Numbered from the stretch's first letter, positions 9,398 to 18,534 are shown. The stretch is DNA of 64,000 bases from Bordetella genomosp. 5 (GCF_002261475.1 NZ_NEVN01000006.1:186001-250000), one strand, 5' to 3'. Program-made: numbers and translations. The notes: generated by a model not told the origin, from the letters alone.

Positions 9398-10054
9398 ATG
9401 CGCATCCTACTGGCCGAAGACGACGTTTCCCTGGGCGAATCGATTGAGTCGTGGCTGGCGCTCGACGGTTATGTGGTCGACCGCGTCACGCGCGGCGATC
9501 TGGCGCAGACGGCGCTCGCCACCCACGACTATCAATGCGTGTTGCTCGATCGCGGGCTGCCCGGCCTGACCGGCGATGCCTTGCTGCGCGCCTTGCGCAC
9601 GCGCCGCGATACGGTGCCGGTGATCATGATCACCGCCCGCGACGCGGTGCGCGACCGGATCGAAGGGCTGGACCTGGGCGCCGACGATTATCTGGTCAAG
9701 CCCTTCGACCTCGAGGAGCTCTCGGCGCGGATCCGCGCGGCCGTCCGGCGCCACGATGGCCGCCCCGACACGGCGCTAGTGCATGGCGAGCTGGCATTGG
9801 ACGAGGCCGCCAAGCAGGTGCGTTTCCAGGGGCAGCCGGTGGATCTCACGGCGCATGAGTTCGCGGTCCTGCACGCTTTGATGCGCCGGCCCGGCCATGT
9901 CGTGTCGCGCGACCAGCTCGAAGAGGCCCTGTATGGCTGGGGCGACGAGGTCGAGAGCAACACCATCGAGGTCCACATCTATAACCTGCGACGCAAACTG
10001 TCGGCCGACGTGATCAAGACGATCCGGCGCCAGGGTTACCGGTTGGCGGATTGA
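9398..10054 (+). CDS. qseB: OmpR-family response regulator, QseB-like
   Basis: 218 residues, the normal length. The receiver domain (1-115) has the acidic pair EDD (7-9), phospho-acceptor Asp51 in LLDRGLPG, and Lys in YLVKPFD. The C-terminal winged helix (about 125-218) ends in SNTIEVHIYNLRRKL and GYRLAD, typical of the QseB/TctD/PmrA branch. It should be phosphorylated by the histidine kinase encoded one base downstream. The qseB name rests on the family look and on a ygiW homologue next to the kinase gene, an association known from enterobacteria and Pasteurellaceae; TctD is an alternative. No Shine-Dalgarno precedes the ATG. Confidence 0.85.
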   Translation: MRILLAEDDVSLGESIESWLALDGYVVDRVTRGDLAQTALATHDYQCVLLDRGLPGLTGDALLRALRTRRDTVPVIMITARDAVRDRIEGLDLGADDYLVKPFDLEELSARIRAAVRRHDGRPDTALVHGELALDEAAKQVRFQGQPVDLTAHEFAVLHALMRRPGHVVSRDQLEEALYGWGDEVESNTIEVHIYNLRRKLSADVIKTIRRQGYRLAD

Positions 10055-10055
10055 A

Positions 10056-11564
10056 ATGGGCGGGGTTCGACAACTACTCGCCCGGATCAAGGCGCTGCGC
10101 TGGCCGCGCCGCGCGCCGACAGATAGCACACGCGCGCAGGCAGGTTCCCCTGCGGCCGGCTCCCCGGCGGCAGGCTCCCCTGCGGCCATGCCTCCTTCCG
10201 CCGTCTCGGCCGCCAGCGGCTATTCCATCCGCCGCCGGCTGATCTCCACCACGCTCGGCTCCAGCATCATCGTCGGCCTCGTCAGCACGGTGATCGTGCT
10301 GGCGATCGCCTGGAAGGAAGTGAGCGACGCATTCGATGACACGCTGGAAGAGGGCGCGCGCCTCGTGCTGGCGCTGGGCGAGGGCACGGGCAGCGCGCTT
10401 CCCGCGCGCGACCGCGACGACACCGGCCCGCAGTTGCGGCTGGATTATCAGATCGTCTCGCCGCAGGGCGAGGTGCTGCGGCGGGGCGAGGATGCCCCGA
10501 AGAAACCCTTCGTGGATCCGGACCGGCGCGACAAGCGCTTCTACGAGGTGCGGGCCGAGGGCGAGGATTGGCGCGTGTACGTGCGCCGCCATGAAAAGCT
10601 GGGGTTCTCGGTGCAGATCGGCCAGGAGCTGGACGACCGCACCGACCTGATCCTCGACATGCTCGAGTCGCTGGCCTGGCCGCTCGTCGGCCTGTGGCTG
10701 CTGCTCGGACTGGTGAACTGGTGGCTGATCCGCCGGCTGCTCGCGCCGCTGGAGCGCATGACGCGCGGGCTGGCGGCCAAGTCGTCGGCCGACCTGACGC
10801 CCCTGTCGTACGACGGCCGTGCCAACGAGGTGCGCGCCATCGTCAACGCGCTGAATCTCCTGTTTGCCCGGCTCGCCGGCGCGCTCGAAAGCGAACGGCG
10901 CTTCACGGCCGACGCGGCGCACGAGCTGCGCACGCCGCTGGCCGCGCTCGCGTCCCGCATCCAGCTGATGCAGCGCAGCCTGCCGGCCGACGCGCCGCCG
11001 GCCGAGGTCAACCAGCTGCGCCGTCTGCGCGACGACGTGAATCGCAGCACGGCACTGGTCGAAAATCTGCTGCAACTGGCGCGGCTCGATCCGCAGTCGG
11101 CCGACATGCTGCCGGTGGCGCCGGTCGCCGTGCAGGCGCTCCTGGATGAAGTGGTCAAGCTCTGCGCGCCGGCGGCGGCGGCGCGGCAGGTGACGGTGCG
11201 CGTCGATTGCCGGGTGACGAGCCTGGAGGGCAATCACGAGGCGCTGTGTACCGCGTTGCGTAATCTGCTGCACAACGCCATCGTGTATGGCCGCGAAGGC
11301 GGGCGCGTCGAGATCGCCGCCGTGGCGCGCGGCAATCAGCTCGAACTCAGCGTGCGCGACGATGGCGCGGGCGTGACGCCCGAAGACCGGGAGCGGCTCG
11401 CGCAACGTTTCTTCCGCGTGCTTGGCACGCAGGTGCAGGGCAGCGGCCTCGGCCTGTCGATCGCGGCGCGGGTGGCGCAACTGCACGGCGGCGCCTTGCG
11501 GTTCGGCGAGGGGATCGACGGCCGCGGCCTGGGCGCGGTGCTCGCGCTGCCGCAGCCGCGCTGA
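10056..11564 (+). CDS. qseC: Membrane sensor histidine kinase, QseC-like
   Basis: A 502-residue kinase starting one base after the regulator stop, so the two are translationally coupled. The order is: a basic cytoplasmic N-terminus with a Gly-Ser-Pro-Ala repeat (29-43), TM1 (about 62-86), a periplasmic sensor of roughly 115 residues, TM2 (about 200-225), HAMP, and a HisKA domain with phospho-acceptor His289 in DAAHELRTPLAAL. The ATPase domain carries the N box (LRNLLHNAIVYG), DDGAG and GSGLGLSIA. All catalytic boxes are intact. The signal is unknown; QseC relatives respond to metals or catecholamines in other species. The N-terminal extension before TM1 is longer than usual. Confidence 0.9.
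   Translation: MGGVRQLLARIKALRWPRRAPTDSTRAQAGSPAAGSPAAGSPAAMPPSAVSAASGYSIRRRLISTTLGSSIIVGLVSTVIVLAIAWKEVSDAFDDTLEEGARLVLALGEGTGSALPARDRDDTGPQLRLDYQIVSPQGEVLRRGEDAPKKPFVDPDRRDKRFYEVRAEGEDWRVYVRRHEKLGFSVQIGQELDDRTDLILDMLESLAWPLVGLWLLLGLVNWWLIRRLLAPLERMTRGLAAKSSADLTPLSYDGRANEVRAIVNALNLLFARLAGALESERRFTADAAHELRTPLAALASRIQLMQRSLPADAPPAEVNQLRRLRDDVNRSTALVENLLQLARLDPQSADMLPVAPVAVQALLDEVVKLCAPAAAARQVTVRVDCRVTSLEGNHEALCTALRNLLHNAIVYGREGGRVEIAAVARGNQLELSVRDDGAGVTPEDRERLAQRFFRVLGTQVQGSGLGLSIAARVAQLHGGALRFGEGIDGRGLGAVLALPQPR
10140..10184 (+). repeat. Three tandem 15-nt repeats in the sensor kinase gene
   Basis: Three in-frame copies of a 15-base unit encode AGSPA three times just before the first transmembrane segment. 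Such units can expand or contract by slippage without loss of frame. Confidence 0.7.
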
Positions 11565-11629
11565 GGACCGAACCGCGGCCTGCGCGAAAGCCGTGCGGCG
11601 CCACTCGGGACGCTATGCTTGACTAGCAG

Positions 11630-11666
11630 TGACCCGGCTCAGATTCTCTTAATCTTCGGCGGGTCA
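11630..11666. promoter_or_regulatory. 37-nt dyad between the kinase and ygiW-like genes
   Basis: TGACCCG (11630-11636) pairs with CGGGTCA (11660-11666), and inside it AGATT (11641-11645) pairs with AATCT (11651-11655). The nested symmetry lies 52 bases before the ygiW-like start. It could be an operator for a separate promoter of that gene or an RNA hairpin between the two genes. No T-tract follows, so it is not an ordinary terminator. Confidence 0.4.
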
Positions 11667-11718
11667 AATGGGTTCTGTGTTCAACACTTAGTGCGCGATG
11701 AGCGCGAGGAGCCACACC

Positions 11719-12141
11719 ATGTCCCAGTCCACGATCCGCAAGCCGTTCACCCGCACCCTGCTGGCCAGCGCCGCCATCGCCGGCGCGCTCGCCTTCGGCG
11801 GTGTGCATGCCCAGGGTTACACCGGGCCCAGCTCCGCGCAGCCTTCGGCCCAGCAAGGCTATGCGGGCCCCAGCTCGATTCCGGTCATGTCCGTCAAGGA
11901 CGTGCTCGAGAAGGGCAAGGACGACCAGCACGCGATCCTGCGTGGCCGCATCGTGTCGCACGATGGCGATGACCACTACACCTTCGACGACGGCACCGGC
12001 AAGATCCGCGTCGATATCGACGACGACAAATTCCCGGCCGGCGTGAAGATCGACGACAAGACCCAGGTCGAGCTGCACGGCGAGATCGATGTCGAGCGCA
12101 AGGGTGTCGAGTTCGACGTGGACAAGATCCGCGTGATGTAA
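11719..12141 (+). CDS. ygiW: YgiW/YdeI family periplasmic OB-fold (BOF) stress protein
   Basis: 140 residues with a Sec signal (ends about residue 31, GGVHAQ) and a C-terminal bacterial OB-fold of about 85 residues. The domain shows the family pattern: a V-KDVLE start, HAILRGRIVSHDGDDHYTFDDGTGKIRVDIDD, and a final strand VDKIRV. YgiW/YdeI proteins are periplasmic and linked to peroxide, cadmium and peptide stress tolerance. The ATG at 11719 is chosen because GAGGAG (11706-11711) sits 7 bases upstream; an in-frame ATG at 11698 lacks this. A duplicated GYTGPSS/GYAGPSS precedes the fold. It follows qseBC-like genes, as in the known ygiW-qseBC association, though here it lies downstream. Confidence 0.88.
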   Translation: MSQSTIRKPFTRTLLASAAIAGALAFGGVHAQGYTGPSSAQPSAQQGYAGPSSIPVMSVKDVLEKGKDDQHAILRGRIVSHDGDDHYTFDDGTGKIRVDIDDDKFPAGVKIDDKTQVELHGEIDVERKGVEFDVDKIRVM

Positions 12142-12184
12142 GCCCTTCGAATCACAGCACGGCGGCCCACCGCCGACACGCTGA

Positions 12185-12226
12185 CCCCCGCAGTCCGGAC
12201 GTCGTTCCGGGCTGCGGGGGTTTTTT
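12185..12226 (+). terminator. Rho-independent terminator after the ygiW-like gene
   Basis: A 14-bp stem (12185-12198 with 12207-12220; one G-T wobble) closes an 8-base loop and is followed by six T residues (12221-12226). It ends the qseBC-ygiW unit 43 bases after the stop codon. Confidence 0.92.
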
Positions 12227-12358
12227 CATGCCCGCCGCCTGCGCGTGGAGACACCGTCCGCGCCACGCTTCGCTGCCCTCGATCACCTCCGCGTGAGTTC
12301 GGGCAGTCGCGAAGGGTGTCATTTGGGCGAACGTCTCGTTCGGTGCGGTTTCCGTTTT

Positions 12359-12482
12359 AGAGCATCTTCTAAATCGTCGATCTGGCACGTATCTCAGAAT
12401 TCCAGGAGCTATTGGCCGTCGAGACGACGCCATACGCATACCGCACGCCAGCCTGAGATCCCCGTCGATTTCAGGATGCTCT
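12359..12482. repeat. 124-nt imperfect inverted repeat in the leader of the AIDA-type gene
   Basis: Left-arm blocks AGAGCATC (12359-12366), AAATCG (12371-12376) and ATCTCAG (12391-12397) match, in reverse order, CTGAGAT (12453-12459), CGATTT (12466-12471) and GATGCTCT (12475-12482). A smaller hairpin, CGTCG-AGA-CGACG (12417-12429), sits in the centre. The structure ends 25 bases before the autotransporter start. It may be a folded mRNA leader or the remnant of a small mobile element. Confidence 0.5.
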
Positions 12483-12507
12483 GACAATCCATCCGCAAAA
12501 GAAAACT

Positions 12508-15500
12508 ATGGGCTTGAATCGAATTTATCGCGTCATCTGGAGTGTGGTGCGAGGAACATGGGTCGTCATCAGTGAAAACGGCCCCCGGCGAGGCAAGGCA
12601 TCGAAGTCGGTGCGCACGGCTTCCAGCGTCGTCGGCGTGGCGCTCGGGTTGACGCTTCAGGCTGCGGCCCTCGCGCAGGACAGAACCGTGTCCGCGGGAT
12701 CGACGGTGTCCGGAAGCGTCGTGTCGACGGGTGGGCAGATCGTGTTCGGCACCGCCAACAACACAACGCTGCGCGACGCCGGCAGCCAGGTCGTGTCCAA
12801 CGGAGGCCAGGCGAACAATACGCAAGTCTCCTCGGGCGGCCGGCAGACCGTCAGCAGGGGCGGCACGGCCACGTCCACCACCGTCAGCGATGGCGGTATC
12901 CAGACGGTCGAGCGCGACGGTCAAGTCAGCAACACGCAAGTCTCATCGGGCGGTCAGGAGCGCGTGTATGACGGCGGCACGGCCACCTCCACGACCATCA
13001 ACAGTGGTGGCAGCCAAGGGGTTTACGGTCGCGCCGACAACACGCGGGTGTCCTCGGGTGGCGCGCAGTCCGTCGAAGACGGGGGGCGTGCCACCTCCAC
13101 CATTCTCCGCGATGGCGGGGTTCAAACGGTGCGTGGTTTGGGTCAGGCCACCGACACGCACGTGTCGTCGGGCGGCCAGCAGTTGGTCCGCGCCAGCGCT
13201 ACGGTGAGCAACACGATCGTGTCCACGGGTGGCCAGCAAGTCGTGTCGTCTGGCGGCACGGCCGTCTCCACCACGGTGAGCAGCGGCGGTAGCCAGGGCA
13301 TACAGAGGGACGGCGCGGCGAGCAACACGCAAGTGTCTTCCGGCGGCAACCAGACGGTGTCTTACGGTGGCCGGACCACGTCCACGACTCTGAAAGGCGG
13401 CAGCCAGGGTGTGCAGGGCGATGCCACCAGCACGCAGGTTTCCTCGGGTGGCACGCAGACGGTGTCTTCAGGCGGCACCGCTACGTCCACGACTGTCACC
13501 AGTGGCGGCGTCCAGGAAGTCGAGAGCGCCGGTCAGGCCAGCAACACGCAGCTGTCATCGGGTGGTGAGCAGTGGGTAAATGCCGGTGGCACGGCTACCT
13601 CCACGACCATCAATGGCGGTCTGCAAGATGTAAGGGGCCGGTCCGTCGACGCGCATATATCGTCGGGCGGCTCCCAGCGAATATTGCACTTCGGTCAAGC
13701 AATCAGTACGCGGGTCTCGTCGGGCGGCTCGCAGTTGGTATGGGCAGAAGGTCAGGCCAGCTACACGCAGGTGTCATCGGGCGGCGTGCAGGAGGTGCGG
13801 GACAGCGGCGCGGTTGCCACCTCCACGACCGTCAGCAGTGGCGGCCGCCAAACCGTGCAGAACAGCGGCCAGGCGAACAACACGCAGGTGTCGTCGGGTG
13901 GCGTGCAGACTGTCTCGTCTGGCGGCACGGCGACCTCCACGATCGTCAGCGATGGCGGCAGGCAGGGGGTCGAAAGCGGCGGTCAGGCGACCGACACGCA
14001 GGTGTCATCCGGCGGCGTGCAAACGGTGTCGTCCGGCGGCACCGCCACGTCCACGACCTTGAGCAATGGCGGCAGCCAGGGCGTGTCGGAAGGGGGCCAG
14101 GCCGATCGAACTCAGGTCTCCTCGGGCGGTAACCAGACGGTATCGTCGGGCGGCACGGCCACGTCCACAACGGTGAGCAATGGCGGCAGCCAGGGCGTGC
14201 AGGGCGGCGGTCGCGCCAGCGGCACGCAGGTGTCTTCGGGTGGCGTACAAACGGTCTCGTCCGGCGGTACGGCCACGTCCACAAACATTAGTAGCGGCGG
14301 CGGCCAGGGCGTGGAGGGCGGCGGCCAGGCCATTGGCACGCAAATATCCTCGGGTGGCAGTCAAACCGTGGGGGATGGCGGCACGGCCACGTCCACGACC
14401 GTGAGTAATGGCGGTAGTCAGGTGGTCTACGGTCAGGCCGACAACACGCTGGTGTTGTCGGGTGCGTCCCAGTCTGTTGGCAACGGCGGTTCCGCCACCT
14501 CCACCATCGTCCGCGATGGCGGTGTTCAAACGGTGACCGGCTTTGCCCAGACCTTCGACACGCACGTGTCATCGGGCGGCAGCCAATCGGTCGGGGCCAG
14601 CGCCCGGGTAAGCAACACGCAAGTGTCCACGGGTGGCGTGCAAACCGTGTCGTCTGGCGGCAGGGCCATGTCCACCACGGTAAGTAGCGGTGGTAGCCAA
14701 GGCATACAGGCCAATGGTCACGCCACCGGCACGCAGGTGTCTTCCGGCGGCGTTCAGACCGTCTCATCCGGCGGCGGGGCCACGTCGACGACGTTGAGCG
14801 ACGGCGGCAGCCAAGGCGTGCAGAGCGGCGGCGCGGCCAACGAAACGCAAGTGTCTTCCGGCGGCAACCAGACCGTGTCGTCCGGGGGCCAGGCCATGTC
14901 CACGTCCGTGAAGCAGGGCGGAAGCCAGGGCGTGCAGGGCGGCGGCGCGACTAGCGACACGCAAGTGTCTTCCGGCGCTGTTCAGACGGTCTCGTCCGGC
15001 GGTCTGACCACGTCCACGGCGGTGAGCGACGGCGGCAGCCAGGGTGTGCAGAGCGGCGGCGTGGCGAGCAATACGCAGGTGTCTTCAGGTGGTACTCAGA
15101 CGGTGTCGTCTGGCGGCACGGCGACGACAACGGTTGTCAACAGTGGCGGTAGCCAGGGTGTTCAGAGCGGCGGCGTGGCGAGCAATACGCAGCTGTCATC
15201 CGGGGGTAATCAGACGGTGTCGTCCGGTGGCCTGGCGACGTCCAACCTGGTCGGCGGCGGTAGCCAAGGGGTCCAGGGCGGTGGCACGGCCAGCGACACG
15301 TGGGTGTTCCAGAACGGTGTTCAAACGGTCTCGTCCGGCGGCACGGCCACGTCCACGGCGTTGATTGGCGGCGGCAGCCAGGAGGTGCAGAGCGGCGGCC
15401 AGGCGATCGCCACGCAGGTGTCTTCCGGCGGTATTCAAACCATTTCGTCGGGTGGCACGGCCACGTCCACGACCGTCAGCGATGGCGGCAGGCAGAGCGT

Positions 15501-18447
15501 GCAGAGCGGGGGCCAGGCGATCCACACGCGCGTGTCGTCCGGCGGTAGTCAAACCGTTGCGTCGGGCGGCACGGCCACGTCCACGACCGTCAGCGATGGC
15601 GGCAGGCAGATCGTGCAAAGTGGCGGCCAGGCGATCCACACGCACCTTTCGTCCGGAGGGCGTCAAAACGTGGGGTCGGGTGGCACAGCGACGTCCACTA
15701 CACTCAGCGACGGCGGTCATCAGGACGTGGAGGACGGCGGCCAGGCGATCCATACGCAAGTGGGCTCGGGCGGTGGTGAAACTGTGTCGGCTGGCGGCAC
15801 GGCCACGTCGACGACCGTCGGCGACGGTGGTAACCAAGCGGTTCACGGCCAGGCCAACAACACGCAGGTGTCATCGGGTGGCTCCCAATCGGTCGGAACC
15901 GACGGCACGGCCACATCCACCATCGTTGGCGCTGGCGGTGTTCAAAGGGTCGAAGGCTCGGGCCGGGCCATCGACACGCACGTGTCGTCGGGCGGTGTGC
16001 AGTCGGTCTGGGGCAGCGGCCACGTGAGCAACACGAACGTCTCCTCGGGGGGCATTCAACTCTTGGCGACGGGCGGGTCGGCTACGTCCACGACGATCAG
16101 TCAGGGTGGTAGCCAGCTCCTGGTCAGCGGCGCTCAAGCGAACGACACGCACGTGTCCTCCGGTGGCGTGCAAACCGTGTCGTCCGGCGGCTCCGCCAAC
16201 GCCACGGTCGTGAGCATGGGCGGTAGCGCGGCGGTGCATGGCAGCGTCTCCGGCACGGAAATCCAGTCCGGCGGTGTTCAGTCGATCTCCGCGGGCGGTA
16301 CGGCGACGGCCACGACGGTGTCCTCGGGTGGGTCGAACCTGGTGACGTCGGGCGGTCGAGCCGACAGCTCGCAGATCCATCAGGGCGGCGTGCAGTATGT
16401 GTCGTCGGGCGGCAGCGCCTACGACACCGATATCTACGACGGTGGCCGAGAGGAAATCCTGTCGGGCGGTTATGGGCCGCGCGCCACGATCCATTCGGGC
16501 GGCGTGCAGCGCGTGCACTCGGGTGGCCTCGACGAAGACAGCAAGATTCTCGCGGGTGGCCTGCAGCAGGTCGAAGGCCGGGTGAGCAACACCACGGTGC
16601 AGGGCCTGCAGCAGGTGTCGTCGGGCGGTCGTGCCGAGGCGAACACCGTCTCGAGTGGCGGCGTGGTCGACGCGCAGCCGGGTTCCGAGCTGGTGGACAC
16701 CGTGCTGACCGGCGGCGGCAATGTACAGGCGCAGGACACCGTGCTGGCACAAAAGGCTTCGGCCGCGATTCAGGTGCAGGGCGACGCCAACACCGTCACA
16801 CTGCGCGGCGCCACGCTGGCCGGTGACATCGACGTGGGCGGATCCGGCAACACCCTGATGCTGGAGTCCGAGACGCAGCTGGGCGAGTCCGTGCTGCGCG
16901 ACACCACCAATGCCAACCAACTGACCGTGGGCGAGAAGCAGAAGCTGACTGCCTCCACGTCGGGCAGCGCGGGTGTGATCGCGGTGCAGGGCTGGAACAG
17001 GATCACGGCCGGCAGCGGCGGCGAGGTCGAACTCGGCGGGGATCTGGCGCTGCAAGGCAATGCGTCCACATTCACGGTGGCAAGCGGCGGTCTGATGAGC
17101 CTGATGCCGTCGTTGCGTGCCGCCGGGTTGAAAGCCGACACGCTCACCAACGATGGCACGGTGCACATCGGCGCGGACCAGACCCTGAAGGTCGCCGGCA
17201 ACTACGTGCAGACCGCCAACGGCGTGCTGGACCTGGCCATGGTGGGCACCGCCGCGGGTCAGTACGGCGTGCTGGATGTGAGCCAGTCGGCCACGCTGGC
17301 GGCCGGCGCGGCCCTGAAGCTGAATCCGTCGACGGCGCCGCTCAAGCCGGGTGAGCGCTACAGCGGCTTCCTGCGCGCACACGGTGGGCTGAACGGCACC
17401 TACGGCGGTGGCTCGTATCGTGGCGTGAACTACTACATCGAGCGCAACGGCAACCAGCTCGATCTGGTCGTCACCGGGGCAAGCGGCCCGACGCTGTCGA
17501 CGCCGCTCTTCGGCGGCAACTTCGCGCAGATGTCGCTCGAGCAGGCCCAGGCCAGCATGAGCGTGGTGCGCGATCGCATGAGCCGCATGTCGGGCCCCGC
17601 GTATCTCGGTACCAACGCCGCCAACACGGTGTGGATGACGCCTTACGGCGGCTGGTCCACGGGCTCGCAAGGTGCCGCCACGCCCGGCTTCGATCGCAAG
17701 GTCGGGGGCCTGGCGGTGGGCACCGACCGGGCGCTTGGCGACAAGACCCGGGTCGGCGCGGCGCTGCTGGTGCAGGGCGCATCGACCAAGGGCCGCGACA
17801 GCGCGACGGAAGATCGGGCCAGTGGCGCGAGCTATCAGCTCGCCGGCTACGCAAGCCACGACCTGGGCACGCTGGGCCGGATGTCGGTGATCGGCAAGGT
17901 GGGCCTGGACCGCAACAGCGCAAGCCGGCGCGACACGATCGGCGACGAGGCGCATGCCAAGTCGAACCCGAACGGGCGCACGGCCGTGCTGTCGCTGAAC
18001 TACGAACGCGATCACCTGCTGGGCAAGCACACGGTTACGCCGTGGCTGGCGCTCGAGTATGGCCGCGCGGGCGTGGGCGCGTATCAGGAGCGCGGCGCGG
18101 GATGGTCCAACCTGAGCGTGGGCAAGCAGGATGCGCAGACACTGACGCCGCTCGTGGGGCTGAAGTATCGCTACGAGCTTGCGGACGATCAGCGCGTCAC
18201 GGCCTACGGCGGCGTGGGCTACGACTTCCTGGCCAGGAAGCCCGAGCTCGACGCCAGGGACGCAGCCGGCGCCTCCTTCTCGGTAAACGGTGCACAGCCG
18301 GGCAGGGTGGTCACGCGCTTCGGCCTGGGCTACGAGATGCAAGGGCCGGGCGCCTCGCAGATCCGCATCAGCCAGGACTACGCGGGCAAGTCGGACCGTG
18401 GAGATTACTCGCTCAATCTGAACGTGGCGATCCCGCTGAGCAAGTAG
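12508..18447 (+). CDS. AIDA-type autotransporter with extended signal peptide
   Basis: A 1979-residue autotransporter. The start carries an extended signal peptide region (ESPR; NRIYRVIWS at residues 4-12), then a hydrophobic stretch ending about residue 52. The passenger (about 60-1400) is almost wholly short AIDA-like repeats built from SSGGxQTVSSGGTATSTTVSxGG, which would form a beta-helix. A non-repeat part (about 1400-1690) includes GTAAGQYGVLDV and resembles the pertactin-like conserved passenger end. The beta-barrel fills about 1700-1979, beginning near VWMTPYGGW. Proteins of this type are adhesins or biofilm factors. The last residue is Lys rather than the usual Phe/Trp. The ribosome site is weak (AAAAGAAAA), and the leader is highly structured. 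Confidence 0.92.
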   Translation: MGLNRIYRVIWSVVRGTWVVISENGPRRGKASKSVRTASSVVGVALGLTLQAAALAQDRTVSAGSTVSGSVVSTGGQIVFGTANNTTLRDAGSQVVSNGGQANNTQVSSGGRQTVSRGGTATSTTVSDGGIQTVERDGQVSNTQVSSGGQERVYDGGTATSTTINSGGSQGVYGRADNTRVSSGGAQSVEDGGRATSTILRDGGVQTVRGLGQATDTHVSSGGQQLVRASATVSNTIVSTGGQQVVSSGGTAVSTTVSSGGSQGIQRDGAASNTQVSSGGNQTVSYGGRTTSTTLKGGSQGVQGDATSTQVSSGGTQTVSSGGTATSTTVTSGGVQEVESAGQASNTQLSSGGEQWVNAGGTATSTTINGGLQDVRGRSVDAHISSGGSQRILHFGQAISTRVSSGGSQLVWAEGQASYTQVSSGGVQEVRDSGAVATSTTVSSGGRQTVQNSGQANNTQVSSGGVQTVSSGGTATSTIVSDGGRQGVESGGQATDTQVSSGGVQTVSSGGTATSTTLSNGGSQGVSEGGQADRTQVSSGGNQTVSSGGTATSTTVSNGGSQGVQGGGRASGTQVSSGGVQTVSSGGTATSTNISSGGGQGVEGGGQAIGTQISSGGSQTVGDGGTATSTTVSNGGSQVVYGQADNTLVLSGASQSVGNGGSATSTIVRDGGVQTVTGFAQTFDTHVSSGGSQSVGASARVSNTQVSTGGVQTVSSGGRAMSTTVSSGGSQGIQANGHATGTQVSSGGVQTVSSGGGATSTTLSDGGSQGVQSGGAANETQVSSGGNQTVSSGGQAMSTSVKQGGSQGVQGGGATSDTQVSSGAVQTVSSGGLTTSTAVSDGGSQGVQSGGVASNTQVSSGGTQTVSSGGTATTTVVNSGGSQGVQSGGVASNTQLSSGGNQTVSSGGLATSNLVGGGSQGVQGGGTASDTWVFQNGVQTVSSGGTATSTALIGGGSQEVQSGGQAIATQVSSGGIQTISSGGTATSTTVSDGGRQSVQSGGQAIHTRVSSGGSQTVASGGTATSTTVSDGGRQIVQSGGQAIHTHLSSGGRQNVGSGGTATSTTLSDGGHQDVEDGGQAIHTQVGSGGGETVSAGGTATSTTVGDGGNQAVHGQANNTQVSSGGSQSVGTDGTATSTIVGAGGVQRVEGSGRAIDTHVSSGGVQSVWGSGHVSNTNVSSGGIQLLATGGSATSTTISQGGSQLLVSGAQANDTHVSSGGVQTVSSGGSANATVVSMGGSAAVHGSVSGTEIQSGGVQSISAGGTATATTVSSGGSNLVTSGGRADSSQIHQGGVQYVSSGGSAYDTDIYDGGREEILSGGYGPRATIHSGGVQRVHSGGLDEDSKILAGGLQQVEGRVSNTTVQGLQQVSSGGRAEANTVSSGGVVDAQPGSELVDTVLTGGGNVQAQDTVLAQKASAAIQVQGDANTVTLRGATLAGDIDVGGSGNTLMLESETQLGESVLRDTTNANQLTVGEKQKLTASTSGSAGVIAVQGWNRITAGSGGEVELGGDLALQGNASTFTVASGGLMSLMPSLRAAGLKADTLTNDGTVHIGADQTLKVAGNYVQTANGVLDLAMVGTAAGQYGVLDVSQSATLAAGAALKLNPSTAPLKPGERYSGFLRAHGGLNGTYGGGSYRGVNYYIERNGNQLDLVVTGASGPTLSTPLFGGNFAQMSLEQAQASMSVVRDRMSRMSGPAYLGTNAANTVWMTPYGGWSTGSQGAATPGFDRKVGGLAVGTDRALGDKTRVGAALLVQGASTKGRDSATEDRASGASYQLAGYASHDLGTLGRMSVIGKVGLDRNSASRRDTIGDEAHAKSNPNGRTAVLSLNYERDHLLGKHTVTPWLALEYGRAGVGAYQERGAGWSNLSVGKQDAQTLTPLVGLKYRYELADDQRVTAYGGVGYDFLARKPELDARDAAGASFSVNGAQPGRVVTRFGLGYEMQGPGASQIRISQDYAGKSDRGDYSLNLNVAIPLSK
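12730..16690 (+). repeat. Tandem AIDA-like coding repeats
   Basis: About 4 kb of the adhesin gene consists of several dozen degenerate units of roughly 19 residues (about 57 nt), often as doublets, with the core VSSGGxQTVSSGGTATSTTVS. Long stretches differ by only a few bases, so recombination between units could change passenger length in frame. Confidence 0.9.
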
Positions 18448-18460
18448 TCGAGGGCACGCA

Positions 18461-18484
18461 GGCCTCCCCGATGTTGGGGAGGCC
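18461..18484 (+). terminator. Hairpin after the AIDA-type gene
   Basis: GGCCTCCCC (18461-18469) pairs perfectly with GGGGAGGCC (18476-18484) across a 6-base loop, 14 bases after the stop codon. No T-tract follows; a better terminator lies next to it. Confidence 0.45.
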
Positions 18485-18498
18485 CGCTAGTCTGTGGC

Positions 18499-18534
18499 GA
18501 GGCCTCCTCATTTTTGGGGAGGCCTCGTTCTTTT
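18499..18534 (+). terminator. Second hairpin terminator after the AIDA-type gene
   Basis: GAGGCCTCCTC (18499-18509) pairs with GGGGAGGCCTC (18516-18526) across ATTTTT, with one G-T wobble. GTTCTTTT follows. The stem resembles that of the preceding hairpin, suggesting local duplication. Confidence 0.65.

Noticed and set aside
12730-16690. Regular repeats that might suggest a CRISPR array
   Set aside because: The repeats are translated AIDA-type units without unique spacers, and no cas gene is present.
15871-18342. 823-residue leftward frame antisense to the AIDA-type gene
   Set aside because: A shadow of the GC-rich coding strand; no recognisable motif, and the plus-strand frame has clear autotransporter features.
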